A stretch of 64,000 nucleotides of DNA from Clostridiales bacterium (GTDB lineage Bacteria; Bacillota; Clostridia; Lachnospirales; Lachnospiraceae): assembly GCA_012520645.1 (NCBI GenBank), contig JAAYNV010000027.1:62001-126000 (forward strand). The letters run 5' to 3'. Within the stretch, counting starts at the first letter, position 1. Every line of letters starts with the position of its first letter. A program made the translations under genes and the position numbers. Under the pieces are notes generated by a model. The model was not told where the DNA came from, made no database searches, and saw nothing but the letters and a program-made list of their open reading frames with translations. Positions 54,744-64,000 of the stretch are shown here, piece after piece.

Positions 54744-54760
54744 TTTCCGACCGGTGTTTT
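54731..54760. terminator. Bidirectional terminator over the CPBP stop codon
   Basis: A perfect 10-bp stem ACCGGTCGGA/TCCGACCGGT with a 5-base loop, followed by GTTTTTA on the plus strand, between converging genes. Confidence 0.88.
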
Positions 54761-55567
54761 TAAAGGTGTTTTTTATACCAATGTTCGATCTGTTGAATGC
54801 ACTGATATAGAAACATCGCAATCAGACATAGGATCAGGATGGAGGTAATGACGAGGTTGAGCTGGAAGACCTGACTTCCATAAATGATCAGATAGCCAAG
54901 CCCCCGTCTGGCAGCCAGAAATTCTCCGATGATGACACCGACCAGTGCCAGCCCGATATTCACTTTCATAGTACTGAGGATTGTCGGTATACTGCCGGGA
55001 AGAATGACTTTTTTGTATACATCCTTCTTTTTTCCGCCGAGTGTATAGATAAGTTTTATTTTTTCTTCGTCTACTTGCCTGAAACCGGTGTAAAGACTGA
55101 TAATACAGCCGAACAGGGCAACGGAAATGCCTGCTACGATGATCGTTGTCATTCCGGTTCCAAGCCAGACGATAAAGAGCGGAGCCAGAGCGGATTTCGG
55201 CAGACTGTTTAAGATGACAAGGTAGGGTTCTAATATTTCAGAGGCACTTTTGGAATACCAGAGCAAGGTGGCACATAGGATACCAATAAGAATCACTAAA
55301 AGAAAGCTGAGTACGGTTTCACATAGTGTAATACCAAGGTTTGAAAACAGTGTGCCGTCTTTCAACATGGTAATAAAGCAGATCGCAATACGGCTGGGAC
55401 TGCTGAAAAAGAAGCCGTCGATCAGACCAAAAGTGACGGCAAGCTCCCAGAGAATGAGAAAAGCCGCGAGTAAAAAAAGACGGGACAGGCGGATAGAGGT
55501 ATGGTGCTTTTTATGTGCTAACAGAAAGGATTCTTGTGCAGAAAGTTCAGCTTTTTTGTTTTTTCAT
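54760..55567 (-). CDS. ABC transporter permease (SsuC/TauC/ThiX-like), frame broken near start codon
   Basis: A permease of the nitrate/taurine/thiamine-precursor group, with GTGMTTIIVAGISVALFG and the EAA-like loop KLIYTLGGKKKDVYKKVILPGSIP. The track ORF starts at 55368 (202 aa) and lacks TM1. The same frame is open upstream through LFLLAAFLILWELAVTFGLIDGFFFSSPSRI, the missing first helix. The only good start is ATG 55567 (GGAGGAG, 7-base spacing), but A6-C-A6 after it leads to a TGA after six codons. Losing one A from the second run (plus-strand T at 55552-55557) would give MKKQKAELSAQ and a normal 268-residue protein, and would also end the overlapping ATPase gene at a natural TGA. Confidence 0.85.
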
Positions 55568-56327
55568 TGGATAACTCCTCCCACAATTGATTAAAATATG
55601 CACCGAATTCGGGAGCTTTTCTGGCTGCAAGCGGGGAGTCGTCGGCAAGGGTCAGGTGGATGTTAACTTCCGCTTTGACAGAAGCAGGTCGGGCAGAGAG
55701 GACGAGCACACGGTCGGCAATACTGATGGCTTCGGAAAGGTCATGTGTAATGAGAATTGCTGTTTTACCGGATTGGCGGATAATATGGCAAATGTCTGCA
55801 GAAACCGTCAGTCTGGTCTGGTAATCCAGAGCACTGAATGGTTCATCCAAAAGCAGAATTTCAGGGTCAAGGGAGAGGGTGCGTATAAGTGCGGCACGCT
55901 GCCGCATACCGCCGGAAAGTTCGCTTGGTTTTTTGTGGCGGAAGGCATAAAGACCATAATCTTTTAACAGCTGATCGACATGCTCTTTGTTTTTGCTGGT
56001 CAGTTTTTTCTGGATTTCCAGACCAAGAATAATATTCCGGTAAACGCTTCGCCATTCAAAAAGATGATCATGCTGCAGCATATACCCGATTCGTGGATAG
56101 TGGATAGAGCCATCCGGATTCTGGAAGGAGATGGTTCCATTTTCCGGTTCCGACAGTTTGGCAATGATATTGAGCAGGGTGGATTTCCCGCAGCCGCTTG
56201 GACCGACCAGTGCCAGAAATTCGCCGTTTTTTACTTGAAATGTAATGCTTTTCAGGGCGGGGATTTCACCGGTTAAGCTGTGATAAGAGAAGTCGATGCC
56301 TTTTAGAGTAAGGAGTGGTTCGTTCAT
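55518..56327 (-). CDS. ABC transporter ATP-binding protein (SsuB/TauB-like)
   Basis: A 269-residue ATPase with Walker A GPSGCGKST (near 42-50), Q-loop YMLQHDHLFEW, signature LSGGMRQRAALIRTL, Walker B ILLLDEPFSALD and H-loop THDLSEA. These are features of the ATPases of aromatic/sulfonate or pyrimidine importers. The last residues after LWEELSNEKT are probably read in the wrong frame because of the A-run difference noted for the permease. No substrate-binding protein gene adjoins the pair, so the substrate cannot be judged. Confidence 0.92.
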   Translation of the reverse strand: MNEPLLTLKGIDFSYHSLTGEIPALKSITFQVKNGEFLALVGPSGCGKSTLLNIIAKLSEPENGTISFQNPDGSIHYPRIGYMLQHDHLFEWRSVYRNIILGLEIQKKLTSKNKEHVDQLLKDYGLYAFRHKKPSELSGGMRQRAALIRTLSLDPEILLLDEPFSALDYQTRLTVSADICHIIRQSGKTAILITHDLSEAISIADRVLVLSARPASVKAEVNIHLTLADDSPLAARKAPEFGAYFNQLWEELSNEKTKKLNFLHKNPFC

Positions 56328-56476
56328 GGCGTCCCCCTTCGTTTCAATATATCATATACTATGTCATTTTTTGCTTTTTTGTGCCCAGAGTGGTACTTTT
56401 TTATTTACTTTATTGCAATGAAGTGCGATATATGTTAATATCAAGTTCAGATTTAATAAACTTGGAGGATTGTTTT

Positions 56477-57871
56477 ATGGCACAGCTTTGGGGAGGACGT
56501 TTTACAAAAGAGACGGACAAGCTCGTCTATAACTTTAATGCGTCCATTTCGTTTGATCGGAAATTTTATAAACAGGATATAGAGGGTAGTGTTGCCCATG
56601 TTACCATGCTTGCAAAGCAGGGCATTCTTACGCAAGAGGAGAAAAATTCAATTCTGGAGGGATTGCATGGAATTCTTCAGGATGTGGAAAGCGGAAAATT
56701 GGAGATTACAGATGAATATGAAGATATTCACAGTTTTGTAGAAGCGAATCTGATCGACCGGATCGGGGAGGCAGGGAAAAAACTTCATACAGGCAGGAGC
56801 CGCAATGATCAGGTGGCACTGGATATGAAGCTTTATACGAGAGCGGAACTTGTGCAGACGGCGGAACTTGTAGAGGAACTTTTAAAGGTACTGCTGGCTA
56901 TGATGGAAGAGCATCTGGATACGTATATGCCTGGATTTACCCATCTGCAGAAAGCACAACCGATCACGCTGGCTCATCATCTGGGGGCTTATTTTGAAAT
57001 GTTTAAGAGGGACATGCAGCGGCTTCAGGATATTTATGAGAGGATGAATTACTGTCCGCTCGGCTCCGGGGCACTGGCAGGCACGACCTATCCGTTAGAC
57101 AGAGAGTATACAGCTAAACTGCTTGGCTTTTATGGTCCGACTTTAAACAGTATGGATTCGGTTGCAGACAGGGATTATGTCATCGAATTTCTGGCAGCAA
57201 TGTCCACGATTATGATGCACTTAAGCCGCTTTAGTGAGGAAATTATTATCTGGAATTCCAATGAATACCGTTTTGTGGAGATTGATGATGCGTACTCTAC
57301 CGGGAGCAGTATTATGCCGCAGAAGAAGAATCCTGATATTGCAGAATTGGTACGGGGAAAGACCGGAAGAGTCTATGGTGCACTTACGTCCCTGCTTACT
57401 ACGATGAAGGGACTTCCGCTTGCTTACAATAAGGACATGCAGGAGGATAAGGAGATGGCATTTGATGCCATGGATACTGTAAAGGGATGTCTGGCGTTGT
57501 TTACAGGTATGCTTAGAACGATGAAGTTCAGAAAGGATGTTATGGCAAAGAGTGCCATGAACGGTTTTACCAACGCCACTGATGCAGCGGACTATCTGGT
57601 AGGAAAAGGTGTTCCATTTCGCGATGCACATAGCATTATTGGAAAACTTGTGTTATACTGTATAGAAAAGGATACTAGCATTGATGCACTGGAACTTTCA
57701 GAACTGAAAGAAATCTGTCCTGTATTCGAAGAGGATATTTATGATGCGGTCAGTTTAAAAACCTGCGTGGAGAAACGGCTTACGATTGGTGCTCCGGGGC
57801 AGGAAATGATGAAAAAGGCAATCGCAGAGGGCAGAAAATTTTTGGAGAGCAGCTGGCTGTTTGGGAAATAA
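56477..57871 (+). CDS. argH: Argininosuccinate lyase
   Basis: A 464-residue enzyme that splits argininosuccinate into arginine and fumarate. Start at ATG 56477 after CTTGGAGG, giving MAQLWGGRFTKETD; the track start at 56315 is far upstream. TGRSRNDQVALDMKLY, GFTHLQKAQPITLAHH and the fumarase-superfamily signature GSSIMPQKKNPD are intact. argG is not adjacent. Confidence 0.97.
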   Translation: MAQLWGGRFTKETDKLVYNFNASISFDRKFYKQDIEGSVAHVTMLAKQGILTQEEKNSILEGLHGILQDVESGKLEITDEYEDIHSFVEANLIDRIGEAGKKLHTGRSRNDQVALDMKLYTRAELVQTAELVEELLKVLLAMMEEHLDTYMPGFTHLQKAQPITLAHHLGAYFEMFKRDMQRLQDIYERMNYCPLGSGALAGTTYPLDREYTAKLLGFYGPTLNSMDSVADRDYVIEFLAAMSTIMMHLSRFSEEIIIWNSNEYRFVEIDDAYSTGSSIMPQKKNPDIAELVRGKTGRVYGALTSLLTTMKGLPLAYNKDMQEDKEMAFDAMDTVKGCLALFTGMLRTMKFRKDVMAKSAMNGFTNATDAADYLVGKGVPFRDAHSIIGKLVLYCIEKDTSIDALELSELKEICPVFEEDIYDAVSLKTCVEKRLTIGAPGQEMMKKAIAEGRKFLESSWLFGK

Positions 57872-57955
57872 AACGATAGTGAACCGCGAAGAATGCCGGG
57901 AAGGTGAAGCGGTCCTTATAAATGAAAAATGAAAAAGATGTGAGGAGATTGAAAA

Positions 57956-59041
57956 ATGAGTGAAAAACTGAAAGTGGGTATCTTAGGTGGCACAGGTATG
58001 GTAGGACAGAGATTCATCGCTCTGTTGGAGAAGCATCCGTGGTTTGAGGTGACTACGATCGCGGCAAGTCCGAGGTCTGCCGGAAAAACTTATGAAGAGG
58101 CAGTAGGAGGCAGATGGAAAATGGACACTCCGATGCCGGAAGCCGTTAAAAATATTGTTGTCATGAATGTCAATGAAGTAGAGAAAGTAGCTGCGGAAGT
58201 GGATTTTGTATTCAGTGCCGTAGACATGACCAAAGAAGAGATTAAGAAAATTGAAGAAGAGTATGCAAAGACAGAGACTCCGGTTGTGTCCAATAACAGT
58301 GCACACAGATGGACACCGGACGTACCGATGGTGGTTCCGGAAATCAATCCGCAGCATATGAAGGTCATCGAGTTCCAGAAGAAACGTCTTGGCACGACAA
58401 GAGGTTTCGTAGCGGTAAAACCAAACTGCTCCATTCAGTCCTATGCTCCGGTATTAACTGCATGGAAGGAGTTTGAACCGTATGAAGTAGTTGCTACGAC
58501 ATATCAGGCAATTTCCGGTGCCGGAAAAACGTTCAAAGACTGGCCGGAAATGGAAGGCAATATTATTCCGTACATTGGCGGGGAAGAAGAAAAGAGCGAG
58601 AAGGAACCGCTTCGTATCTGGGGTGAAATCAAAGACGGTGTAATTGTTCCGGCAAAGAGTCCGGTTATTACATGCCAGTGTATCAGAGTACCGGTATTAA
58701 ACGGTCATACAGCCGCTGTATTTGTAAAATTTAAAAAGCAGCCGACCAAGGAACAGCTGATCGAAAAACTGGTGAACTTTAAAGGGGTACCGCAGGAGCT
58801 TGAGCTGCCAAGCGCACCGAAGCAGTTTATCCAGTATCTTGAGGAGGACAACCGTCCCCAGGTGGCAATGGATGTAAATTTTGAAAATGGTATGGGAGTC
58901 AGTGTGGGACGTCTGAGAGAGGATACCGTATATGATTGGAAATTTGTTGGATTATCCCACAATACAGTCAGAGGAGCAGCAGGCGGAGCCGTGCTTTGTG
59001 CAGAACTGTTAAAGGCACAGGGGTATATTACAAAAAAGTAA
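57956..59041 (+). CDS. asd: Aspartate-semialdehyde dehydrogenase
   Basis: A 361-residue NADPH enzyme of lysine, threonine and methionine synthesis. GILGGTGMVGQRF binds the cofactor, VAVKPNCSIQSYAP contains the catalytic cysteine, and QAISGAGKTF follows. The length and motif spacing, including RVPVLNGHTAAVFV, are those of the longer Asd type found in archaea, fungi and some Clostridia. ATG 57956 follows TGAGGAG. About 85 bp separate it from argH. Confidence 0.95.
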   Translation: MSEKLKVGILGGTGMVGQRFIALLEKHPWFEVTTIAASPRSAGKTYEEAVGGRWKMDTPMPEAVKNIVVMNVNEVEKVAAEVDFVFSAVDMTKEEIKKIEEEYAKTETPVVSNNSAHRWTPDVPMVVPEINPQHMKVIEFQKKRLGTTRGFVAVKPNCSIQSYAPVLTAWKEFEPYEVVATTYQAISGAGKTFKDWPEMEGNIIPYIGGEEEKSEKEPLRIWGEIKDGVIVPAKSPVITCQCIRVPVLNGHTAAVFVKFKKQPTKEQLIEKLVNFKGVPQELELPSAPKQFIQYLEEDNRPQVAMDVNFENGMGVSVGRLREDTVYDWKFVGLSHNTVRGAAGGAVLCAELLKAQGYITKK

Positions 59042-59070
59042 AAAAATGAGGGTATGGAGGAAGGTACGTC

Positions 59071-60792
59071 ATGGATGAACTGCACTATCAGATTGATTTG
59101 TTATCAGCTATGAATCAGAAACTTGGCAGTAATGAAAAGATGTATCGTGCAATCTTCGATACCTCCATGAATGCCTTTCTCTATTATAGCTTTGAGGAAG
59201 ACAGACTGGAGATTTTGGGGAATTGGGAGCATTTTTTTAATGTGGAGATCACGTCATTAAAAGATATTACAAGAATTTATGATCTGGTTGAGGAAAAATA
59301 TATATTTCCGCTTAGGGATGCCATCTTCCTCGAAAAGACCGGAAAAGAGTGTGTGACACAGGAATGCCGGAGTGCGGATGGCAAAATCTGGATGGAATGT
59401 GAGGTAACCGTGTCTTACGAGTGCGGCAGTATACCGTCGGAAAAGGTCATTCGTTTCCGGGATATTACAAAATTTAAGCGCCAGAATGATGAACTGTCTT
59501 ATCTGGCTTATTATGATGTCCTGACAGGTCTGTATAACCGGAATTATTTCATACGGATTTTAAGTGACTGGATCGGTCAGGCGAAGGAAGAAAATGCCGT
59601 TGTCAGTGTCCTGTTTGCGGACATTGATGATTTTCGAAAAATAAATGATGGTATGGGAATGATTGTGGGAGACGATCTGGTACAGCAGGTAGGTCAGTTC
59701 CTTGGAGAACTGCGGGAGGATAAGGTTATTGTTTCGCATTTTAACAGTGATCTTTACTGCATTGCCATATATAATCCATGTGGAACGAGAAGTGTGGAAC
59801 ACATTTACCATACGATCAAAGAGCGGATGAAATTCCCTTTTGTGTTGGCAGAGGGTGGAGAATTGAATATTTCGATCAGTGTCGGTGTGGCAGAATTTCC
59901 TGAGGCAGGCAACAGTGCAATCGAACTGATTAATTGCGCTGAAATTGTCATGTTCAAGGCAAAGAACAAAGGAAAAGCACGGATACAGTATTTTGATGCA
60001 CCGATCTTAAATGAATTCCTGAAAAATGTGGAAATGGAAAATAAGCTGAAAAATGCAATTGCAGAGGACAGCTTTGTTCTCTATTATCAGCCGCAGTATG
60101 ATGTGAAGACCGGAAAGATGCGAGGGGTAGAGGCGCTGGTAAGATGGAAGGATAAAAGCGGAAAGATGATTAGTCCGGCAGAGTTTATCCCGGTTGCAGA
60201 GAAGAGCGGTCTGATTGTACCGATTGGAAACTGGGTGCTGCGGAAAAGCATTTCCACATTTGCGGGGTGGAAGGAAAAATATGATTATGATATGATTCTG
60301 TCCATTAATATTTCGGCAATCCAGTACAAAAAGCAGGATTTTGTATCAAAATTAATGTCTCTGTTGAATGAATATGGTGTCGAATCAAGAGAGATTGAAT
60401 TGGAGATTACGGAAAGCATATTAATTGATGATTTTGAGGAAATTACAAGGAAGATGCATGCGCTTAGGGAGTATGGGATACGAGTGTCTATGGATGACTT
60501 CGGAACGGGGTATTCCTCCCTGTCTTATTTAAAGGGGTTGCCGATTGATACGCTGAAAATTGACAAATCCTTTATTGATACTCTTACAACAGACGAGGCG
60601 ACCAAGACGATTACAGAGGCTATGATCAGTATGGTGAAAAAGCTGGGCTTGGAAACGGTCGCAGAGGGTGTGGAGACAGCAGATCAGCTTGCCTATTTAA
60701 AGTCCATTGACTGCGATAATATTCAGGGCTTTTTACTGGGAAGACCGATGCCCGAGGCTGAATTGGAAAATGTCATAAAAAATCAGATATAA
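59071..60792 (+). CDS. Cyclic-di-GMP phosphodiesterase: PAS-like, degenerate GGDEF and EAL domains
   Basis: A 573-residue soluble signalling protein. N-terminal residues 1-140 look like a PAS sensor ([36 protein letters not shown]). A GGDEF-fold domain follows ([30 protein letters not shown]), but the signature itself is FNSDLY instead of GGDEF, so no cyclase activity is expected. The EAL domain (about 330-573) is complete: [54 protein letters not shown] and [10 protein letters not shown]. It should hydrolyse c-di-GMP, with the inactive GGDEF as a possible GTP sensor. Confidence 0.92.
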   Translation: MDELHYQIDLLSAMNQKLGSNEKMYRAIFDTSMNAFLYYSFEEDRLEILGNWEHFFNVEITSLKDITRIYDLVEEKYIFPLRDAIFLEKTGKECVTQECRSADGKIWMECEVTVSYECGSIPSEKVIRFRDITKFKRQNDELSYLAYYDVLTGLYNRNYFIRILSDWIGQAKEENAVVSVLFADIDDFRKINDGMGMIVGDDLVQQVGQFLGELREDKVIVSHFNSDLYCIAIYNPCGTRSVEHIYHTIKERMKFPFVLAEGGELNISISVGVAEFPEAGNSAIELINCAEIVMFKAKNKGKARIQYFDAPILNEFLKNVEMENKLKNAIAEDSFVLYYQPQYDVKTGKMRGVEALVRWKDKSGKMISPAEFIPVAEKSGLIVPIGNWVLRKSISTFAGWKEKYDYDMILSINISAIQYKKQDFVSKLMSLLNEYGVESREIELEITESILIDDFEEITRKMHALREYGIRVSMDDFGTGYSSLSYLKGLPIDTLKIDKSFIDTLTTDEATKTITEAMISMVKKLGLETVAEGVETADQLAYLKSIDCDNIQGFLLGRPMPEAELENVIKNQI

Positions 60793-60809
60793 ATAAAAGA
60801 TATATAGTA

Positions 60810-62207
60810 ATGGTGGGAATAACTATGGTTTTGGGGCGGGAGACGCAGAGAGATTATCTTGAACAGTTTTATAATAGAAGCGGAAGTCAGCTTATTGTTA
60901 TGTATGGTGCAAAGGGCGCCGGTAAGACATATTTGCTGAAGGAGTTTATGAAGAATCGGCAGTGTTGTTATTATCAGGCCAGATCTTGTTCGGATAAGGA
61001 ACAGGCGTATCTCTGGAGCCGGGAACTGAACGAGAGTGGAACGGAGGAGAAGTTAAAGAATCCGGATTATGATGCAGTAGCGGAGTATGTAATCCGAAAA
61101 GAAGATGCAGCAGACAAACTGATTCTTGTGATTGATGAATTTCAGCATATGGTTAAAAATGGCAGAGATTTTATTCAAAGCATGGTTAAGCTTCTGCATC
61201 ATTCATGGAGTAAGAGAGAGGTGCTGATCATATTGTGCAGTTCCTGCATCGGCTGGGTAGAAAACAGCATGGTGACACGCATGGGGGAGGCTGCATTTGA
61301 AATTTCCGGATTCCTTAAACTAAAAGAACTTGGTTTTGCAGAACTGTACCGTTATTTTCAGGACAGCTTTGACGTCGATGAATGTGCTGGACTTTACAGT
61401 GTTCTGGGCGGCAACCCAGGCTGTTGGAAGTGGATTGATACGTCAAAAAGTCTGAAAGATAATATTTGCGAATTATTTTTACAACAGGACGGAGCGCTGG
61501 AAAGAGCAGCCAGAGAGCAGGTGGAAAGTCAGCTTCGGGAGGCAAACGTATACCATACTATTCTGGCAGCGCTTGCTGCGGGCAGTCAGAAGCTGAATGA
61601 TCTATATCATGATACCGGCTTTTCCAGAGCAAAGATCAGTGTGTATCTGAAAAATCTGATGGAATTGGAAATTGTGGAGAAGATTTTCTCTTTTGACACG
61701 GAAGGACGTGAGAATACGCAGAAGGGAGTCTATCGGATCAATAATCATTTGGTTCGTTTTTATTTCCGTTTTCTGTATCCGCATTTGAGTGCGTTGGCGA
61801 TTCTTACGCCAGAGGAGTATTACGAAAAATATGTTCAATCGGAATTGCCTGGTTATGTGGCAGAGTTTTTCGGCAAAATATGCTCCCAGTATCTGGAACA
61901 GGAAAATCAGCAGGGAAGACTTGCAGCTGATTTTGTAAAGAGCGGGGAATGGGTAGGCAAGATGGGCAGTCTGGATTTTGTAGCACAAGATGAAGCGGGT
62001 TATACAATCATCTGTGGCTGTTCTTATGAGGAGCCGGTTATGGATTATATGAAATATGCCGGTTATATGGAATGTGCAAAGTCAGCAAAGCTTAAGCCGG
62101 ATGAGGTTTATCTGTTTGCCCGAGAAGGTTTTGATGAGAAAATCTGTGCTCTTGCAAATGAAAATGAAAGGGTACATACGATTGCATGGAGAAATCTTTA
62201 TATATAG
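60810..62207 (+). CDS. AAA+ ATPase with DUF234 C-terminal domain
   Basis: A 465-residue ATPase of the archaeal-type MNS clade (STAND-like). Walker A GAKGAGKTYLLK (about residue 34), Walker B LILVIDEFQHM, a winged-helix region (NDLYHDTGFSRAKISVYLKNL) and a C-terminal DUF234 region with nuclease-fold-like character (FVKSGEWVGKMGSLDFVAQDE and IICGCSYEEPVM). Such proteins are found widely in gut Firmicutes with unknown targets. The start may be ATG 60825, 5 codons in. Its 3' end overlaps the topB start by 22 bases. Confidence 0.88.
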   Translation: MVGITMVLGRETQRDYLEQFYNRSGSQLIVMYGAKGAGKTYLLKEFMKNRQCCYYQARSCSDKEQAYLWSRELNESGTEEKLKNPDYDAVAEYVIRKEDAADKLILVIDEFQHMVKNGRDFIQSMVKLLHHSWSKREVLIILCSSCIGWVENSMVTRMGEAAFEISGFLKLKELGFAELYRYFQDSFDVDECAGLYSVLGGNPGCWKWIDTSKSLKDNICELFLQQDGALERAAREQVESQLREANVYHTILAALAAGSQKLNDLYHDTGFSRAKISVYLKNLMELEIVEKIFSFDTEGRENTQKGVYRINNHLVRFYFRFLYPHLSALAILTPEEYYEKYVQSELPGYVAEFFGKICSQYLEQENQQGRLAADFVKSGEWVGKMGSLDFVAQDEAGYTIICGCSYEEPVMDYMKYAGYMECAKSAKLKPDEVYLFAREGFDEKICALANENERVHTIAWRNLYI

Positions 62208-64000
62208 CGGAAAAGCCCAGTGTGGCAAAGGAATTTGCCAAGGCTTTGAAATACAGCATGAAGAGCCGGGATGGCTATTTAGAGTCTGAAGAAGCCATTG
62301 TAACATGGTGTGTCGGACATCTGGTTACAATGAGTTATCCGGAGGCTTATGATGAAAAATACAAACGGTGGTCTCTGGAAACCATACCCTTTATTCCGAA
62401 GGAATTTAAATATGAGGTGATTGACAGTGTCAAAAAGCAGTTTCAGATTGTCAGCGGGCTTTTGAACAGAGTGGATGTCGTAAGAATATATGTCTGTACG
62501 GACTCCGGAAGAGAAGGAGAGTATATTTACCGTCTTGTGGAACAACAGGCTGGTGTACATGGCAAGGAAAGAAGAAGGGTTTGGATCGATTCACAGACAG
62601 AGGAAGAAATATTGCGTGGAATCCGGGAAGCGAAGGATCTGTCTGCTTATGACAATCTTGCAAATGCAGCTTATCTGAGGGCAAAGGAAGATTATCTGAT
62701 GGGTATTAACTTTTCCAGAGCACTTACCTTAAAATACAGTCAGACGATCAAGAATTATTTAAAGACTGACAGGGCAGTTGTATCCGTCGGGCGTGTTATG
62801 ACCTGCGTACTTGGTATGGTTGTAAATAGAGAAAGGGAGATTCGAAGTTTTGTAAAGACCCCCTTTTACAGGGTTATTGGAAAGCAGGCGTTTTCCGGAC
62901 ATGAATTTGAAGGTGAGTGGAGGGCGGTGGAAGGCTCCGGCTATTTTCAGTCCCCGATGTTATATAAAGAAAATGGTTTCTTAAAAGAAAAGGATGCAAA
63001 GGAACTCGTTTCCAAATTGAGTGAAGAGCCGCCGGAAGTCCCGGTGGTAGAGAAACTGGAGAAAAAGAAGGAAACGAAAAATCCGCCCCTTTTATATAAT
63101 CTTGCCGAACTGCAAAATGACTGTTCCAAGTATTTTAAGATCAGTCCGGATGAGACACTTCGTATTGTACAGGAACTGTATGAAAAGAAGATGACCACTT
63201 ATCCCAGAACCGATGCCAGAGTTCTTTCCACGGCGGTGGCAAAGGAAATTTATAAGAATATAAACGGTCTGAAGGCATATGCACAGACGGCAGGCTTTGC
63301 TGCTGAAATTCTGGAAAAGGGGAGTTACAAAGGCATTGCCAAAACACGTTACGTTAACGACAAGCAGATTACGGATCACTATGCGATCATTCCGACGGGA
63401 CAGGGGCTTGGAAATCTCAATTCCCTTCATCCGGTAGCTGCGAATGTTTATGAGATAATCGTAAGACGCTTTTTCAGTATATTTTATCCGCCGGCAGTTT
63501 ATCAGAAGATTGCACTTACTACTGCATTAAAGGGAGAGAAATTTTTTGCGAATTTTAAGGTACTTGCAGAACAGGGATATCTTGCCCTGCAGCAGTTTTC
63601 TTTCCAGAAGAAGAAAGCAGAAAAGGAAGATCAGGAAGAGAGTAAGGCAGAGGAACTGGAGGAAAGCTGTGACACTTCCTTTATGGAGGCGCTTTGCAGT
63701 TTAAAAAAAGGAATGCCGGTGGAACTTAAGGAATTTTTTGTGAAGGAAGGAGAGACTTCACCACCCAAACGGTATAATTCCGGTACGATTATTCTGACGA
63801 TGGAAAATGCAGGACAGTTCATTGAGGATGAAGAACTGCGTGCGCAGATCAAAGGAAGTGGAATCGGAACCAGTGCAACCAGAGCAGAAATCTTAAAGAA
63901 ACTGGTTCATATCAAGTATCTGGCACTGAATAAAAAGACACAGATTATTACACCGACCCTGCTTGGCGAAATTGTGTATGATGTTGTGAAAAATTCCATA
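62186..64000 (+). CDS. topB: DNA topoisomerase III, N-terminal 605 residues (runs off window)
   Basis: Absent from the ORF track because it has no stop in the window. From ATG 62186 the frame is open to base 64000 (605 codons). The protein opens MEKSLYIAEKPSVAKEFAKAL, the Toprim start of TopB, continues with TWCVGHLVTMSYPEAY and TDSGREGEYIYRLVE (acidic metal site), and has the catalytic tyrosine in MTTYPRTDARVLS. It relaxes and decatenates DNA with a single-strand break. The start lies inside the AAA/DUF234 gene, which suggests coupling of the two. The insert near residues 475-505 (KKKAEKEDQEESKAEELEES) is acidic and lineage-specific. Confidence 0.94.
   Translation, partial: MEKSLYIAEKPSVAKEFAKALKYSMKSRDGYLESEEAIVTWCVGHLVTMSYPEAYDEKYKRWSLETIPFIPKEFKYEVIDSVKKQFQIVSGLLNRVDVVRIYVCTDSGREGEYIYRLVEQQAGVHGKERRRVWIDSQTEEEILRGIREAKDLSAYDNLANAAYLRAKEDYLMGINFSRALTLKYSQTIKNYLKTDRAVVSVGRVMTCVLGMVVNREREIRSFVKTPFYRVIGKQAFSGHEFEGEWRAVEGSGYFQSPMLYKENGFLKEKDAKELVSKLSEEPPEVPVVEKLEKKKETKNPPLLYNLAELQNDCSKYFKISPDETLRIVQELYEKKMTTYPRTDARVLSTAVAKEIYKNINGLKAYAQTAGFAAEILEKGSYKGIAKTRYVNDKQITDHYAIIPTGQGLGNLNSLHPVAANVYEIIVRRFFSIFYPPAVYQKIALTTALKGEKFFANFKVLAEQGYLALQQFSFQKKKAEKEDQEESKAEELEESCDTSFMEALCSLKKGMPVELKEFFVKEGETSPPKRYNSGTIILTMENAGQFIEDEELRAQIKGSGIGTSATRAEILKKLVHIKYLALNKKTQIITPTLLGEIVYDVVKNSI

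Overview
The window looks like a chromosomal segment of an anaerobic Firmicute of the Lachnospiraceae type (Clostridia). This rests on moderate-to-low GC, strong AGGAGG-type ribosome binding sites, a group-B-like monomeric [FeFe] hydrogenase, FeoAB iron uptake, bacterial glycogen genes and several small proteins of the kind common in that family. The genus is not claimed. I see no insertion sequence, prophage, CRISPR array, rRNA or integrase. One tRNA (Thr, CGT) is present.

Layout. 1-2.9 kb: the start of a divergent AraC-type regulator, a MATE exporter, a decayed CarD-like regulator and a LacX-type aldose epimerase. 3-4.3 kb: a sodium-dependent NSS transporter whose frame is broken in an A9 tract next to its start codon. 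4.4-12.1 kb: a tightly packed seven-gene metal block. It holds an SmtB/CadC-like ArsR repressor with its own operator, an HMA chaperone, a Zn/Cd P-type ATPase, a methionine-synthase-activation-like protein, a corrinoid adenosyltransferase, a Cu P-type ATPase with a C-terminal CopZ domain that may also be made alone, and a second MATE exporter. 12.2-16.3 kb: ClpB, glycerol-1-phosphate dehydrogenase and a truncated charged ORF. 16.3-20.3 kb: feoAB with a candidate Fur box, then the [FeFe] hydrogenase. 20.3-24 kb: gltX, a UvrD-like helicase and a DUF1292 protein. 24.2-27.2 kb: a debranching-enzyme relative that has lost its catalytic motifs, a DUF5662 protein and a Cys/Asp/Arg repeat protein. 27.2-33 kb: an RluA pseudouridine synthase, a small protein, and a polyamine import operon (regulator-potABCD, minus strand).

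33-38.3 kb: a lactonase-fold protein, aroC, a VanY-like carboxypeptidase, and tgt-yajC. 38.5-44.5 kb: leuB-ilvD-ilvB for branched-chain amino acids, followed 6 bp later by an L,D-transpeptidase. 44.6-47.3 kb: serC-serA and a small helical protein. 47.4-52.8 kb: glgB, an MscS channel, deoC, an AraC regulator and a flavin/PNPOx-like protein. 52.9-54.7 kb: tRNA-Thr, an HPr-like protein lacking the phospho-histidine, a small orphan ORF and a CPBP membrane protease. 54.8-56.3 kb: an ABC permease/ATPase pair on the minus strand, the permease again frame-broken in an A tract at its start. 56.5-64 kb: argH, asd, a degenerate-GGDEF/EAL protein, an AAA/DUF234 ATPase and the 5' part of topB running off the window.

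Most genes are housekeeping. The parts I consider most worth a second look are the mixed metal/cobalamin/MATE operon with its embedded CopZ start, two transporter genes broken by one base in A tracts within a few codons of the start, the pseudo-debranching enzyme, and the His-less HPr homologue. All assignments come from reading motifs in the translated sequence; no database search was possible.
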